A DNA stretch of 64,000 nt from Nocardia transvalensis NBRC 15921 (GTDB taxonomy: Bacteria; Actinomycetota; Actinomycetes; Mycobacteriales; Mycobacteriaceae). The DNA is taken from assembly GCF_000308875.1 (NCBI RefSeq), contig NZ_BAGL01000007.1:16227-80226 (forward strand). Reading direction: 5' to 3'. The translations under genes and the position numbers were made by a program. The notes under the pieces are model-generated. The model worked only from the letters and a program-made list of their open reading frames with translations, was not told where the DNA came from and searched no databases. Positions 7,505 through 16,825 of the stretch are shown piece by piece (positions within the stretch are counted from its first letter, which is position 1; the number at the start of each line of letters is the position of its first letter).

Positions 7505-8532
7505 GGTTCAAACCACATGCCGCGACCGTGAAGCTGAGCATCTTCACGCTGGTGATGGTGCTCGTACTGGCCCTGCTCGGGGTGATCTTCAGCCAGATGC
7601 GCTTCTCCCGCGAGACGGGTTATCACGCGATATTCACCACCTCGTCGGGAATGCTGCCGGGATCGAAGGTGCGCATCGCCGGTGTGCCCGTGGGTTCGGT
7701 GAAGCGGGTGTACGTCGGCAAGGACCACCTCGCGCACGTCGATTTCGATGTCGACAGCAAGTACCGGCTCTACACCAGCACCCAGGCGGCGGTCCGCTAC
7801 GAGAATCTCGTCGGCGACCGCTACCTGGAGCTGCTGGAAGGGCCGGGCACCACCGAGGCGCTGTCGAAGAACGACACCATCGGCGCCGACAAGACCAAGC
7901 CCGCTCTCGACCTGGACCTGCTGCTCGGCGGTTTCAAACCGCTGCTGCGCGGCCTGGACCCGGGCCAGGTGAACGACCTGACCGCGGCGCTGCTGCAGGT
8001 GTTCCAGGGGCAGGGCGGCGCGCTGGTCTCGCTGCTGAACAGCTCCGGCTCCTTCGCCAAGACCCTGGCGGACCGGGATGCCCTGATCGGCAGCGTGATC
8101 GAGAACCTGAAGACGGTCCTGGCCACCATCGACGATCGCGGCAAGGAATTCGACACCACGCTCACCGAGTTGCAGCGGCTGGTCAGCGGGCTCGCCGCGG
8201 ACAAGGACCCGATCGGCGCGGCGCTGCCGCGGCTGGCGGGCGCGACGGGTGACCTCACCAACCTGCTGCAGGAGGCCCGCCCCGATCTGAAGCAGACCTT
8301 CGGGCAACTCGGCCAGCTGTCGCAGAACCTCGACGACAAGTCCGGCGACCTGCAGTCGATCTTCGATCAGCTGCCGGATACCTACAAGAAGCTCGTCCGG
8401 GTCGGGTCCTACGGTTCGTTCCTGAACATGTACGTCTGCGGCGTGACGATGCTCGCCGACGGTCCCGACGGTAAGCCGATGGAAGTGCACCTGCCGGGCA
8501 ATCAGTCGACCGGAAGGTGTGCGAACGAGTGA
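7501..8532 (+). CDS. mce4B: Mce4B, MlaD-domain sterol-transport protein
   Basis: 343 aa. Uncleaved N-terminal anchor (LSIFTLVMVLVLALLGVIF), MlaD domain with the motif GSKVRIAGVPVGSVKRVYV and a long alpha-helical region (residues about 130-310) predicted to form the needle of the hexameric Mce complex. The GTG start overlaps the mce4A stop in a GTGA arrangement, a hallmark of translational coupling in this operon. C-terminus contains one Cys (MYVCGVTM) conserved in MceB proteins. Function by family: sterol transport through the periplasm-like space. Confidence 0.92.
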   Translation: MRFKPHAATVKLSIFTLVMVLVLALLGVIFSQMRFSRETGYHAIFTTSSGMLPGSKVRIAGVPVGSVKRVYVGKDHLAHVDFDVDSKYRLYTSTQAAVRYENLVGDRYLELLEGPGTTEALSKNDTIGADKTKPALDLDLLLGGFKPLLRGLDPGQVNDLTAALLQVFQGQGGALVSLLNSSGSFAKTLADRDALIGSVIENLKTVLATIDDRGKEFDTTLTELQRLVSGLAADKDPIGAALPRLAGATGDLTNLLQEARPDLKQTFGQLGQLSQNLDDKSGDLQSIFDQLPDTYKKLVRVGSYGSFLNMYVCGVTMLADGPDGKPMEVHLPGNQSTGRCANE

Positions 8533-9584
8533 ACGGAAACCGGTTACTGTCGATCGGCATCGTCGGCGTCGTCCTGGCCGCCACGATCTCGTTGTCCGCG
8601 TTGCAATTCGACCGACTACCCTTCATTCGCAGCGGCGCCGACTTCAGCGCCTTCTTCGCCGACGCCGGCGGCCTGCTACCCGGTGATCAGGTCCAGGTGG
8701 CCGGGGTGCGGTCCGGGAAGGTCGAGAAGGTCGAGCTGGACGGCGCGAAGGTGCGGGTGCGGTTCAGCCTCGACGAGTCGATCGTGCTGGGGCGCAAGAC
8801 GACCGCGGCCATCAAGACCAATACCGTGCTGGGCCGCAAATCGCTCGAGGTCGACCCGCAGGGCGACGGGGCGATTCGCGGCGACGATCCGATTCCGTTG
8901 GAGCGCACCCGATCTCCGTATTCGCTCAACGACGCGCTGGGCGATCTCACCAAGACCGTGCAGGGCCTGGACCTCGATCAGGTCAACACCACCCTGGACA
9001 CGCTGTCGCAGACCTTCGCCGACACCCCCGCGCCGCTGCGGGCGGCCCTGGACGGCGTCAGCGCCCTGTCGCGCAGCCTGAACGCCCGCGACCAGGCGCT
9101 CACCGATCTGCTCGCGCACGCCCAGAACGTCACCAAGGTCCTGGCCGACCGCGCCGACCAGATCAACGCGCTGCTGCTCGACGGCAACGACCTGCTCGGC
9201 GAGTTGGACGCCCGCCGCTCGGCGCTCAGCCAGCTGATCGTGTACGTCAACGGCCTGGCCCAGCAGCTCACCGGATTCGTCGGCGACAACGAGGCGCAGC
9301 TGAAACCCGCTCTGGACAAACTGAATTCGGTGCTGGGGCTGTTGCAGCGCAACAAGGACAACCTGGGCCAGGCGCTCGATCAGCTCGGCCCGTACGCGGC
9401 GGCGCTCGGCGAGCAGGTCGGCAGCGGCCCGTACTTCCAGTCGTACCTGGCCAACCTCACCAGCCCGACGATGCGACCGCTGATCGACGCGCTGGTGTGG
9501 CCGCAACGCCTCCCGCAGTCGTTCCAGGAGTATCTCAACGCTCCGCCGTCCACCAGCCCCGCTGAACAGGACCCACCGAGATGA
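8529..9584 (+). CDS. mce4C: Mce4C, MlaD-domain sterol-transport protein
   Basis: 351 aa from the GTG that overlaps the mce4B stop as GTGA; an alternative GTG lies 12 bases upstream but the coupled one matches the other junctions. Membrane anchor LLSIGIVGVVLAATISLSA near the N-terminus, MlaD domain (GDQVQVAGVRSGKVEKVEL), then a helical region with leucine-rich heptads and a C-terminal proline/serine tail. Component of the Mce4 envelope tunnel. The 3' end overlaps the mce4D start by four bases. Confidence 0.9.
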   Translation: MNGNRLLSIGIVGVVLAATISLSALQFDRLPFIRSGADFSAFFADAGGLLPGDQVQVAGVRSGKVEKVELDGAKVRVRFSLDESIVLGRKTTAAIKTNTVLGRKSLEVDPQGDGAIRGDDPIPLERTRSPYSLNDALGDLTKTVQGLDLDQVNTTLDTLSQTFADTPAPLRAALDGVSALSRSLNARDQALTDLLAHAQNVTKVLADRADQINALLLDGNDLLGELDARRSALSQLIVYVNGLAQQLTGFVGDNEAQLKPALDKLNSVLGLLQRNKDNLGQALDQLGPYAAALGEQVGSGPYFQSYLANLTSPTMRPLIDALVWPQRLPQSFQEYLNAPPSTSPAEQDPPR

Positions 9585-10834
9585 CACCACTGCGCAAGAT
9601 CTCCAAGGTGCCACGCTGGGCGCGGTACGTCGCCGCGGCACTGGTCGTGGTGCTGGCCGGCTGGGTCGTCTACGGCGCGGTCACCAATATCGGCAAGACC
9701 CACATCACCGCGTACTTCCCGTCGACGAACGGCCTGTACGCCAATGACGACGTCCGCGTGCTGGGCGTCAAGGTCGGCAAGATCAATTCGATCGAGCCCG
9801 GCCGGGACCGGGTGAAGGTCACCATGACCGTCGACCGCGGCGTGGACATCCCGGCGGACGCCAAGGCCATCGCGGTCTCACCCTCGCTGGTGTCGGCGCG
9901 GTTCGTGCAGCTGGCCCCCGTCTACACCGGCGGCCCGAAGATGCACGACGACAGCGAGATTCCGATCGAGCACACCGCGGTCCCGGTGGAGTGGGACGAC
10001 ATCAAGACCGAGCTGACCAAGCTGTCGCAGGCGCTGGGCCCGGTGGGCGAGGACAAGCAGGGCTCCTTCGGGCGGGCCGTGGACACCTTCGCGAACAACC
10101 TCGGCAACGGCAACGCCCAGGCGCTGCGCGACACCCTGCGGGATCTGTCCAGCACGCTGAGCACCCTCTCGGACGGCCGGACCGATCTGTTCGGCACCAT
10201 TCGCAACCTGCAGCAGTTCGTCGACGTGCTGTCCCGCAGCAACGACCAGATCGTGCAGTTCGGCGGGCGGCTGGCGTCGGTGTCGTCGGTGCTGGCCGGG
10301 GTCTCCTCGGATCTCGGTGCGGGACTGGACAATCTGGATTCGGCGATCGCGGACGTCAAACGGTTCCTGGACGAGCGCGGCGGCGCGCTCACCGAGAGCG
10401 TGCAGCGCCTGCAGGACGTCACCCAGCTGCTGGCCGACAAGCGCCCCCAGCTCGAGCGGGTCCTGCACGCGGGCCCGACCGGCCTGGTGAACTTCTACCA
10501 GATCTACAAGCCCGCCCAGGGTTCGCTGGCGGGCAACGTGACCGGCACCAACTTCGCCAACCCGGTCGAGTTCCTGTGCGGCGCGGTCGAAGGCATCGGG
10601 GCCAACGACTCCGACAAGTCCGGGAACCTGTGCCGCCAGTATCTGGCCCCGGTCCTGAACACCCTGATCACGAATTATCCACCGCTGATAGCGAATCCGG
10701 CCTCGCTGCAGACCGTCTTCCCGCAGCAGCTGATCTACAGCACGCCGGAACTCGCCGAGCGCGCGCCCGTCGCCCCGCCCGTCACCGTCCCGAGCGGCAT
10801 TGCGGGCCTGGCCGTTCCCGGAGGTGGGCGATGA
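9581..10834 (+). CDS. mce4D: Mce4D, MlaD-domain sterol-transport protein
   Basis: 417 aa. Anchor at residues about 14-32 (YVAAALVVVLAGWVVYGAV), MlaD domain with NDDVRVLGVKVGKINSIEP, a long helical Mce region, then two cysteines (EFLCGAVEG, NLCRQYL) and a tail rich in Pro, Val and Ala, all usual for MceD. ATG start overlaps the previous stop (ATGA). It precedes the lipoprotein subunit Mce4E in the standard A-F order. Confidence 0.92.
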   Translation: MTPLRKISKVPRWARYVAAALVVVLAGWVVYGAVTNIGKTHITAYFPSTNGLYANDDVRVLGVKVGKINSIEPGRDRVKVTMTVDRGVDIPADAKAIAVSPSLVSARFVQLAPVYTGGPKMHDDSEIPIEHTAVPVEWDDIKTELTKLSQALGPVGEDKQGSFGRAVDTFANNLGNGNAQALRDTLRDLSSTLSTLSDGRTDLFGTIRNLQQFVDVLSRSNDQIVQFGGRLASVSSVLAGVSSDLGAGLDNLDSAIADVKRFLDERGGALTESVQRLQDVTQLLADKRPQLERVLHAGPTGLVNFYQIYKPAQGSLAGNVTGTNFANPVEFLCGAVEGIGANDSDKSGNLCRQYLAPVLNTLITNYPPLIANPASLQTVFPQQLIYSTPELAERAPVAPPVTVPSGIAGLAVPGGGR

Positions 10835-12204
10835 GAATGCGCCGGATGCTGTGTTGGATGGCGCCGCCTCCGGCGTCGCGTGTTCGTGGCCTCTTGGCCC
10901 CGGGCCTTCCCTCCTCCGCTCCAGCCGCTGGGCGGCCTCCGCTCCGTCAGTCCAGGCCCGGGGCGGCCACGAACCTGCGGCGGACGCGGGTGGCAGCGTT
11001 GGTGCTCGGGCTCGCGATGGCTCTGGGTTTGACCGGCTGCCAATGGGACGGGCTCAACACGTTGCCCATGCCCGGCGCGGCCGGGACCGGGGAGGGGGCG
11101 TGGAAGGTTCGGATTCAGATGCCGAATGTCACTACGCTGACCCGCAATTCGCCGGTCAAGGTCGATGACGTGACGGTCGGGACGGTGACCGGTATCGATG
11201 TCGAGGGCTGGCACGCGCTGGTCACGGTCAGCCTGAACAAAGAGGTGCGGCTGCCCGCGAACGCGATCGCGCGGATCGGGCAGACCAGCCTGCTGGGCAG
11301 TAATCACGTCGAGCTGGCGGCGCCGGAAGGCGTTGCGGCACAGGGACAATTGCACGACGGGGATCTCATCCCGCTCGACCGCGCGGGGGCCTATCCGACG
11401 ACCGAGCAGACGCTGTCGTCGCTGTCGGTGGTGCTCAACGGTGGCGGAATCTCGCAGCTGGAGACCATCACTCACGAACTGAACGCGACGTTCAGCGGCC
11501 GCCAGGACGCCATCCGCGACCTGCTGCCGCAGCTGAACCAGCTGACCACCACCCTCGACCAGCAAACCGGCGACATCATCGGCGCGATGGAGGGACTCGA
11601 CCGGTTCGGCGGGCAGCTCGCGCAGCAGAAGGACCGGCTGGGCAACGCCATCGAGCAGATCCATCCGGCGCTGACGGTGCTCGCCGACCGGCGCGAGAAC
11701 ATCACCAAAGCCATTACCTCCCTGGGTGATCTGAGCGAGGTCGTGCAGCGGATCATCGCCCAGGGCGGCGACAACCTGAAGGCCGAACTGGCCGATCTCT
11801 GGCCGACCCTGGAATCGCTGGCCAGCACCGGCGACCGGCTCGCGGATTCGCTGCAGTTGCTGCTGACGTTCCCGTTCCCGATCAAGGGCATCAACAAGGC
11901 CGTCAAGGGCGACTACATGAACCTGTTCGTCACCTACGACCTCACCGGCAAGCGGCTGGATTCGAACTTCCTCACCGGAACACCGCTCGGCGGCCGGTTC
12001 GGTGGCGTGCAGGCGGTCTACGGCGTGGAGGCCGCACTCGGCACCATCGCCGGAACCGCCGGAGAGAAGGGCGATCCCGTGCAGGGCCCGCTGCAGCCGC
12101 CCCCGGCCCAGCCGGCCATTCCGGGGCTGCCGGCGATCCCGGGCCTGCCCGCCATACCCGGGCTGACGGTTCCCGGTGCGCCGCAAGGAGGTCCGGGGCA
12201 GTGA
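10831..12204 (+). CDS. mce4E: Mce4E lipoprotein (LprN-like) with an unusual N-terminal insertion
   Basis: 457 aa from the ATG overlapping the mce4D stop. The lipoprotein signal (VAALVLGLAMALGLTGC) is not at the N-terminus but begins at about residue 54, and the lipidated Cys is near residue 70. The intervening stretch, rich in Pro, Arg and Ala, is encoded by a structured inverted-repeat insertion. A GTG directly before the hydrophobic segment, at position 10990, could be the working start and would give an ordinary signal peptide. The MlaD domain follows (SPVKVDDVTVGTVTGIDV) and then the helical region. The C-terminus carries repeated AIPGLP units (three consecutive copies, then a variant). 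Lipid anchor of the Mce4 complex. Confidence 0.88.
   Translation: MRMRRMLCWMAPPPASRVRGLLAPGLPSSAPAAGRPPLRQSRPGAATNLRRTRVAALVLGLAMALGLTGCQWDGLNTLPMPGAAGTGEGAWKVRIQMPNVTTLTRNSPVKVDDVTVGTVTGIDVEGWHALVTVSLNKEVRLPANAIARIGQTSLLGSNHVELAAPEGVAAQGQLHDGDLIPLDRAGAYPTTEQTLSSLSVVLNGGGISQLETITHELNATFSGRQDAIRDLLPQLNQLTTTLDQQTGDIIGAMEGLDRFGGQLAQQKDRLGNAIEQIHPALTVLADRRENITKAITSLGDLSEVVQRIIAQGGDNLKAELADLWPTLESLASTGDRLADSLQLLLTFPFPIKGINKAVKGDYMNLFVTYDLTGKRLDSNFLTGTPLGGRFGGVQAVYGVEAALGTIAGTAGEKGDPVQGPLQPPPAQPAIPGLPAIPGLPAIPGLTVPGAPQGGPGQ
10882..10974. mobile_element. Structured inverted-repeat element inserted in mce4E
   Basis: A 93-bp segment whose ends form 21-bp arms: GTTCGTGGCC plus GCCCCGGGCCT on the left (interrupted by TCTTG) and their exact reverse complement on the right. 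A smaller hairpin (GCCGC-TGG-GCGGC) lies inside. It keeps the mce4E frame open. No transposase, and I see no clear target duplication, so it could be a MITE-like or REP-like element. Calling it mobile is inference from its position and symmetry. Confidence 0.55.
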
Positions 12205-13622
12205 AGCTCACCAAGTTCGTTCGGACGCAGCTGGTCATCTTCGGGGTGCTGACGGTCGTCGGCCTGCTCGTGATGGCCGGAAGCTACGTGCACCTGCCCG
12301 CGATGTTCGGGATCGGGCGCTACGAGGTGACCGTGAAACTGGCGGCCACCGGCGGGCTCTACCCGACCGCCAACGTCGCCTACCGGGGCACCAATGTCGG
12401 CAAGGTGAACGAGGTCCGGCTCACGCCCGACGGCGTGGACGCGGTGCTGTCGGTCGACAGCGACTACAAGGTGCCCTCCGATGTGGACGCCTGGATCCGG
12501 AGCGTCTCCGCGATCGGCGAGCAGTACGTCGACCTGGTGCCCGCGCAGTCCCCGCGCGGCGGCAATCTCGGTGACGGATCGGTGATTCCGGTGCAGCGCA
12601 CCAAACTTCCGCAGGATGTCGGTGCCATGCTCGATCAGGCCGACCGGCTGCTGAACAGCATCTCCGACACCAAGCTGCGGGAGGTCATCGACGACGCCTT
12701 CACCGCGTTCAACGGCGCGGGTCCGGATCTGCAGAAGTTCATCGACTCGGCCTCGCTGCTGGTGCAGGAGGCAAAGGCGAACACCGGCGAGACGAAGGAT
12801 CTGCTGGCGAAGCTCGGACCGCTGCTGGACACCCAGAACGAGTCCGACGCCTCCGTCCGGGCGTGGACCCAGAACCTGGCCACCGTGACCGACCAACTGC
12901 GCGAACACGATCCGGCGCTGCGCGGGCTGATCGAGAAGACCCCGTCGGCGGCGCAGAAGGTGAGTTCGACCTTCCAGGACCTGAAGCCGACGCTGCCGCT
13001 GCTGCTGTCGAATCTGGTCAGCGTCGGGCAGGTCGGGGTCACCTACCACGCCGGGCTGGAGCAGATCCTCGTCGTGCTGCCGCCGATGATCTCGGCGCTG
13101 TTCACCGCGGCGAAGACAGGTCCGATGAAGTACGGCGCGATGGTCGACTTCATGCTCGGGCTCAACGATCCGCCGGGCTGCCTCACCGGCTTCCTGCCGC
13201 CGGATCAGCGGCGTTCGCCCAACGACTTCTCCGTTCCGGACACCCCGGAGCTGTACTGCAAGGTCGCGCAGGACGCCAAGGAGGCCGTGCGCGGCATCCG
13301 CAACTACCCGTGCGCCGAGGTGCCGGGTAAGCGGGCGCCGACGCCGGAGCTGTGCCGCGATCCCGAGGGCTACGTGCCGGAGGGCAACAATCCGCCGTTC
13401 CCGGCGCAGCCCGCTCCCGCGGCCGCCGGGGAGCCGCCCGCCGCGGGTCCGGCCCCGGCCTCCGATACCCATCCTGCCTCCGTCACCAGGTCCTACGACC
13501 CCGGAAGCGGAACCTTCGTCGGACCCGACGGACGCACCTACAAACAGGGCGACGTGGGTGCCAACGGTTCGGGAACGGTACCGTCGAGCTGGCAGTCGAT
13601 GCTCGAGGAGCAGCAACAATGA
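12201..13622 (+). CDS. mce4F: Mce4F, MlaD-domain sterol-transport protein
   Basis: 473 aa. GTG start overlaps the mce4E stop as GTGA. Anchor at residues about 8-30 (TQLVIFGVLTVVGLLVMAG), MlaD domain (YPTANVAYRGTNVGKVNEV), helical region, cysteine-containing segment (DPPGCLTGFLPP, YCKVAQD, YPCAEVP), then a Pro/Ala linker and the C-terminal motif SYDPGSGTFVGPDGRTY seen at the ends of MceD and MceF proteins. Last of the six Mce subunits; its stop overlaps the first Mce-associated gene. Confidence 0.92.
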   Translation: MKLTKFVRTQLVIFGVLTVVGLLVMAGSYVHLPAMFGIGRYEVTVKLAATGGLYPTANVAYRGTNVGKVNEVRLTPDGVDAVLSVDSDYKVPSDVDAWIRSVSAIGEQYVDLVPAQSPRGGNLGDGSVIPVQRTKLPQDVGAMLDQADRLLNSISDTKLREVIDDAFTAFNGAGPDLQKFIDSASLLVQEAKANTGETKDLLAKLGPLLDTQNESDASVRAWTQNLATVTDQLREHDPALRGLIEKTPSAAQKVSSTFQDLKPTLPLLLSNLVSVGQVGVTYHAGLEQILVVLPPMISALFTAAKTGPMKYGAMVDFMLGLNDPPGCLTGFLPPDQRRSPNDFSVPDTPELYCKVAQDAKEAVRGIRNYPCAEVPGKRAPTPELCRDPEGYVPEGNNPPFPAQPAPAAAGEPPAAGPAPASDTHPASVTRSYDPGSGTFVGPDGRTYKQGDVGANGSGTVPSSWQSMLEEQQQ

Positions 13623-14677
13623 GCGAAAACACAGGCAACGCCGGTCGGGCCCGCCGTCGCGTCGTGCGATCGGCCGGTCCGCCCGCCGACGCCCCCGCGA
13701 AGGACGCCCCGGCCCCCGAGGCCGCCGCGGACGACGCGGCGACCGTCGAGGCTGCCACCGACTCCGCCGCGACCGTGAAGCCGGCCGCCGCGGACGAGGC
13801 GACCACCGAGGCCGTCGCGGATGACGCGGCGACCGTGAAGCACGCCGCGGCCACCGTCAAGGCCGCCGCGGACGACGACGCGACCGTCAAGACCTCCGTA
13901 GCCGAGACCTCCGCTGACGAGGCGACGGTCAAGACCGGCGTAGTCGACGCGACGTCCGCGGACGACGAGACGACAGTCAAGACCTCCGTGGCCGAGACGT
14001 CCGCTGACGAGGCGACGGTGAAGACCGCCGTGGTCGACGCGACGCCCGCGGACGACGAGAAGACGGTCAAGACCTCCGTGGCCGAGACGTCCGCTGACGA
14101 GGCGACGGTGAAGACCGGCGTAGCCGACGCGACTCCCGCGGACGCGACCGATGCCTCCGAGGAGGCGGGCGGGACGCGGGCCGGGCGGCTGGGGTGGCTG
14201 GGCTGGGCCGCGGCGGTGGTAGCTGTGCTGTCGGCGCTGGTTCTGCTCGGGTCCGGTGGGTTCTTCTTCTATCACCAGCACCAGGCGAACGCGCTGGATA
14301 CGCGCCGGACCGAATACACGCAGACCGCCAAGCAGGCCGTGCTCAACCTGACCAACATCAAGGGCGACACCGCCCCGCAGGACATCGATCGCGTCCTGTC
14401 CGTGGCCTCCGGGCAGCTGAAGGCCGAGTACACCGAGCGCAAGGACGCCTACGCCCAGGTCGTGCAGCAGGCGCAGGTCAAGGCCAGCGGCGAGATCATC
14501 GAGACCGCCATCGACAGCGAGGACGACCACTCCGCGCGGGTGCTCGTCGCCGCCAAGCAGACCCTCACCAATGCCGCGTCACCCGATCCGCAGCAGCGGT
14601 ACTACCGCTTCCGGGTCACGGTCGACCGTGGTGACGACGGGCATCTGACCGCCTCGCAAGTGGAGTTCGTGGCATGA
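13619..14677 (+). CDS. Mce-associated membrane protein (Mas4A-like) with repeat N-terminus
   Basis: 352 aa starting at the ATG overlapping mce4F. Residues 1 to about 185 are a low-complexity cytoplasmic region dominated by Ala, Asp, Thr and Val, containing three 30-residue tandem repeats and many (A/T)TVK units. One membrane helix (LGWAAAVVAVLSALVLLGSGGFFFY, listed in part) follows, then a compact extracytoplasmic domain of the Mce-associated (NTF2/SnoaL-like) type ending in FRVTVDRGDDGHLTASQVEFV. Mce-associated proteins are thought to stabilise or assemble Mce complexes; its counterpart in M. tuberculosis directly follows mce4F. The long repeat domain is unlike the short N-terminus I would expect. 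Confidence 0.85.
   Translation: MSENTGNAGRARRRVVRSAGPPADAPAKDAPAPEAAADDAATVEAATDSAATVKPAAADEATTEAVADDAATVKHAAATVKAAADDDATVKTSVAETSADEATVKTGVVDATSADDETTVKTSVAETSADEATVKTAVVDATPADDEKTVKTSVAETSADEATVKTGVADATPADATDASEEAGGTRAGRLGWLGWAAAVVAVLSALVLLGSGGFFFYHQHQANALDTRRTEYTQTAKQAVLNLTNIKGDTAPQDIDRVLSVASGQLKAEYTERKDAYAQVVQQAQVKASGEIIETAIDSEDDHSARVLVAAKQTLTNAASPDPQQRYYRFRVTVDRGDDGHLTASQVEFVA
13871..14140 (+). repeat. 90-bp coding tandem repeat, three copies
   Basis: Three direct 90-bp units, each beginning GACGACGA and encoding 30 residues containing KTSVAETSADEATVKT. They differ at only a few bases. Slippage or recombination at this site would change the protein in 30-residue steps without a frameshift. 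Confidence 0.92.
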
Positions 14678-15162
14678 AAACCAATCTGCGCCCCATCCTG
14701 TTCGCTTGTGCGGCAGTCCTTCTCGTGGCCGCCGTCGTCGCGGGCGGACTCACCGGCTTCAAGTACTGGTCCGACAGCCAGGCCGAATCGGCCCGCACCG
14801 ATTCGGTCGCCGCGGCGCGGCGCACGGTGCAGTCGATGTTCAGCTACGACTTCCACACCGTCGACACCGAACTGCCCAAGGTGGGCGACAGCCTCACCCC
14901 GGCCTTTCGCAAGGACTTCCTGAAGCTGGTCAACGAGGTGATCGCCAAGGGCGCCAAGGAGAAGGAACTCACCGTCCAGGCCAATACCCAGGCCTCCGGC
15001 GTGGTGTCCGCCGAGCGCGAACACGCGGTCGTGCTGCTGTACCTGAACCAGGTCACCACCAGCAAGGACGCCCCGCAGGGCAATGTGACCCCCAGCCGCG
15101 TCCGGGTGAGCTTGGACAAGGAGGACGGCCACTGGCTCGTCGGCCAGGTCAACCCGATCTGA
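14674..15162 (+). CDS. Mce-associated membrane protein (Mas4B-like)
   Basis: 162 aa. ATG overlaps the preceding stop. A single N-terminal hydrophobic helix (PILFACAAVLLVAAVVAGG) anchors a domain of about 125 residues with the Mce-associated fold signature: SVAAARRTVQSMFSYDFHTV, then a central segment with VLLYLNQVTT and the closing DKEDGHWLVGQVNPI. Last gene of the mce4 transcript, convergent with otsA 56 bases away. Role inferred from position: accessory factor for the Mce4 transporter. Confidence 0.87.
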   Translation: MKTNLRPILFACAAVLLVAAVVAGGLTGFKYWSDSQAESARTDSVAAARRTVQSMFSYDFHTVDTELPKVGDSLTPAFRKDFLKLVNEVIAKGAKEKELTVQANTQASGVVSAEREHAVVLLYLNQVTTSKDAPQGNVTPSRVRVSLDKEDGHWLVGQVNPI

Positions 15163-15218
15163 GCACCCGAACGAGCGGGCGCCGACGGTTGGCTGTGCGA
15201 GCGGGCTGACGGAATAGC

Positions 15219-16769
15219 TCAGCGCGAGGGATCCACGTCGTGTTCGCCGAGCAGGGCGCTGCCGGCCACGCGGTCCTGAGCGAGGGCCTCCAGGAAAGCC
15301 CGAGCCCACCGGTCCACATCGTGGGTGAGCACCTGCCGGCGCAGGGCCCGCATGCGGCGGCGCCGGGTGTCGGGCTCGTCGTCGAGGGCCGCGGTGATCG
15401 CGTCCTTGACGCTGTCGAGGTCGTGCGGATTGCACAGATAGGCCTGGCGCAATTCCGCTGCGGCGCCGGTGAATTCGCTGAGCACCAGCGCGCCGTTGAG
15501 GCCGCTGTGGCAGGCCACGTACTCCTTGGCCACCAGATTCATCCCGTCGCGCAGCGGCGTCACCAGCATGGCGTCGGCGGCGACGAAGAACGCGGCCAGT
15601 TCCTCGCGGGGGATCGGCCGGTGCAGGTAGTGCACCACCGGGAAACCGACCCGCGAGAACTCGCCGTTGATCCGGCCCACCTGGCGTTCGATATCGCCGC
15701 GCATCTGGATGTAGCTCTCGACGCGCTCGCGGCTCGGCGTGGCCAGCTGCACCATCACCGTCTCCCGCGGGTCGATGCGGCCCTCGCGGAGTAACTCCTC
15801 CAGCGCCTCCAGGCGGATATCGATGCCCTTGGTGTAGTCGAGCCGGTCGACGCCGAGCAGGATGTGCTTGGCATTGCCGAGTTCCGAACGGATCTGGGCG
15901 GCGCGGTCGCGCACCGACCGCTTGCGCGACAGCTCGTCGAGTTCGGCCGAGGCGATCGAGATCGGGAACGCGCCCACCCGCACCGTACGGAAACCCACCT
16001 GCACCACACCCATTTTCGAGCGCACGCCGATGGTGCCGCGCGAAGTCGGTTGTCCGGCAAGCCTTCTCGCCAGATACAGGAAGTTCTGCGCGCCGCCGGG
16101 GAGGTGGAATCCGATCAGGTCGGCGCCGAGCAGGCCCTCCACGATCTCGGTGCGCCAGGGCAGCTGCATGAACAGCTCGACCGGCGGGAAGGGGATGTGC
16201 AGGAAGAAGCCGATGGTGAGGTCCGGCCGCAGCATTCGCAGCATCTTCGGGACCAGCTGCAGCTGGTAGTCCTGCACCCAGACGGTGGCGCCCTCGGCGG
16301 CCACCTTGGCGGTGTATTCGGCGAAACGCCGGTTGACGTTGACGTAGGCCGACCACCAGCGGCGGTGGTACTCGGGGCGCACGATCACGTCGTGGTAGAG
16401 CGGCCAGAGCGTGCCGTTGGAGAAGCCCTCGTAGTAGTCGGCGACCTCATCGGCCGTCAGCGGCACCGGATGCAGCTCCAGGCCGTCCTCGACGATCGGC
16501 TCGACATCGACGTCCGGCACCCCTGCCCAGCCCACCCAGGCGCCGTTGTTGCTGCGGAGCACCGGCTCCAGCGCGGTCACCAGCCCGCCCGGGCTGCGTT
16601 TCCAGCGCGTGGAGCCGTCGGGTAGTCGCTCCAGGTCCACCGGCAGCCGGTTGGCGACGACGACGAATCCGGAACCGGCGCCGCCGCCCAGATAGCTCGA
16701 TGGCGTGAACTCGGCATCCGGTAGAGCGTGCTGGCGCACATCGGTCTGGGATTCGCTCTTGTGGTCCAC
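15219..16769 (-). CDS. otsA: Trehalose-6-phosphate synthase
   Basis: 516 aa, GT20 family. Converts UDP- or ADP-glucose and glucose-6-phosphate to trehalose-6-phosphate, feeding the trehalose needed for mycolate carriers and stress protection. Visible family motifs in order: [83 protein letters not shown] and [15 protein letters not shown] with GGAGG eight bases upstream is the preferred start; the frame is open for another 37 codons. otsA lies at the same end of the M. tuberculosis mce4 locus. The minus-strand neighbour upstream is a 55-aa protein. Confidence 0.95.
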   Translation of the reverse strand: MDHKSESQTDVRQHALPDAEFTPSSYLGGGAGSGFVVVANRLPVDLERLPDGSTRWKRSPGGLVTALEPVLRSNNGAWVGWAGVPDVDVEPIVEDGLELHPVPLTADEVADYYEGFSNGTLWPLYHDVIVRPEYHRRWWSAYVNVNRRFAEYTAKVAAEGATVWVQDYQLQLVPKMLRMLRPDLTIGFFLHIPFPPVELFMQLPWRTEIVEGLLGADLIGFHLPGGAQNFLYLARRLAGQPTSRGTIGVRSKMGVVQVGFRTVRVGAFPISIASAELDELSRKRSVRDRAAQIRSELGNAKHILLGVDRLDYTKGIDIRLEALEELLREGRIDPRETVMVQLATPSRERVESYIQMRGDIERQVGRINGEFSRVGFPVVHYLHRPIPREELAAFFVAADAMLVTPLRDGMNLVAKEYVACHSGLNGALVLSEFTGAAAELRQAYLCNPHDLDSVKDAITAALDDEPDTRRRRMRALRRQVLTHDVDRWARAFLEALAQDRVAGSALLGEHDVDPSR

Positions 16770-16825
16770 TACTGGATCCTCCGGTTGCTCGAGCCCGTGA
16801 AGTTGTGTCGTGGAAGTTCCGGCGG

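Noticed and set aside
9991..10830. Upstream extension of mce4E through mce4D
   Set aside because: Out of frame with mce4D and Arg-rich; the ATGA junction gives the correct start.
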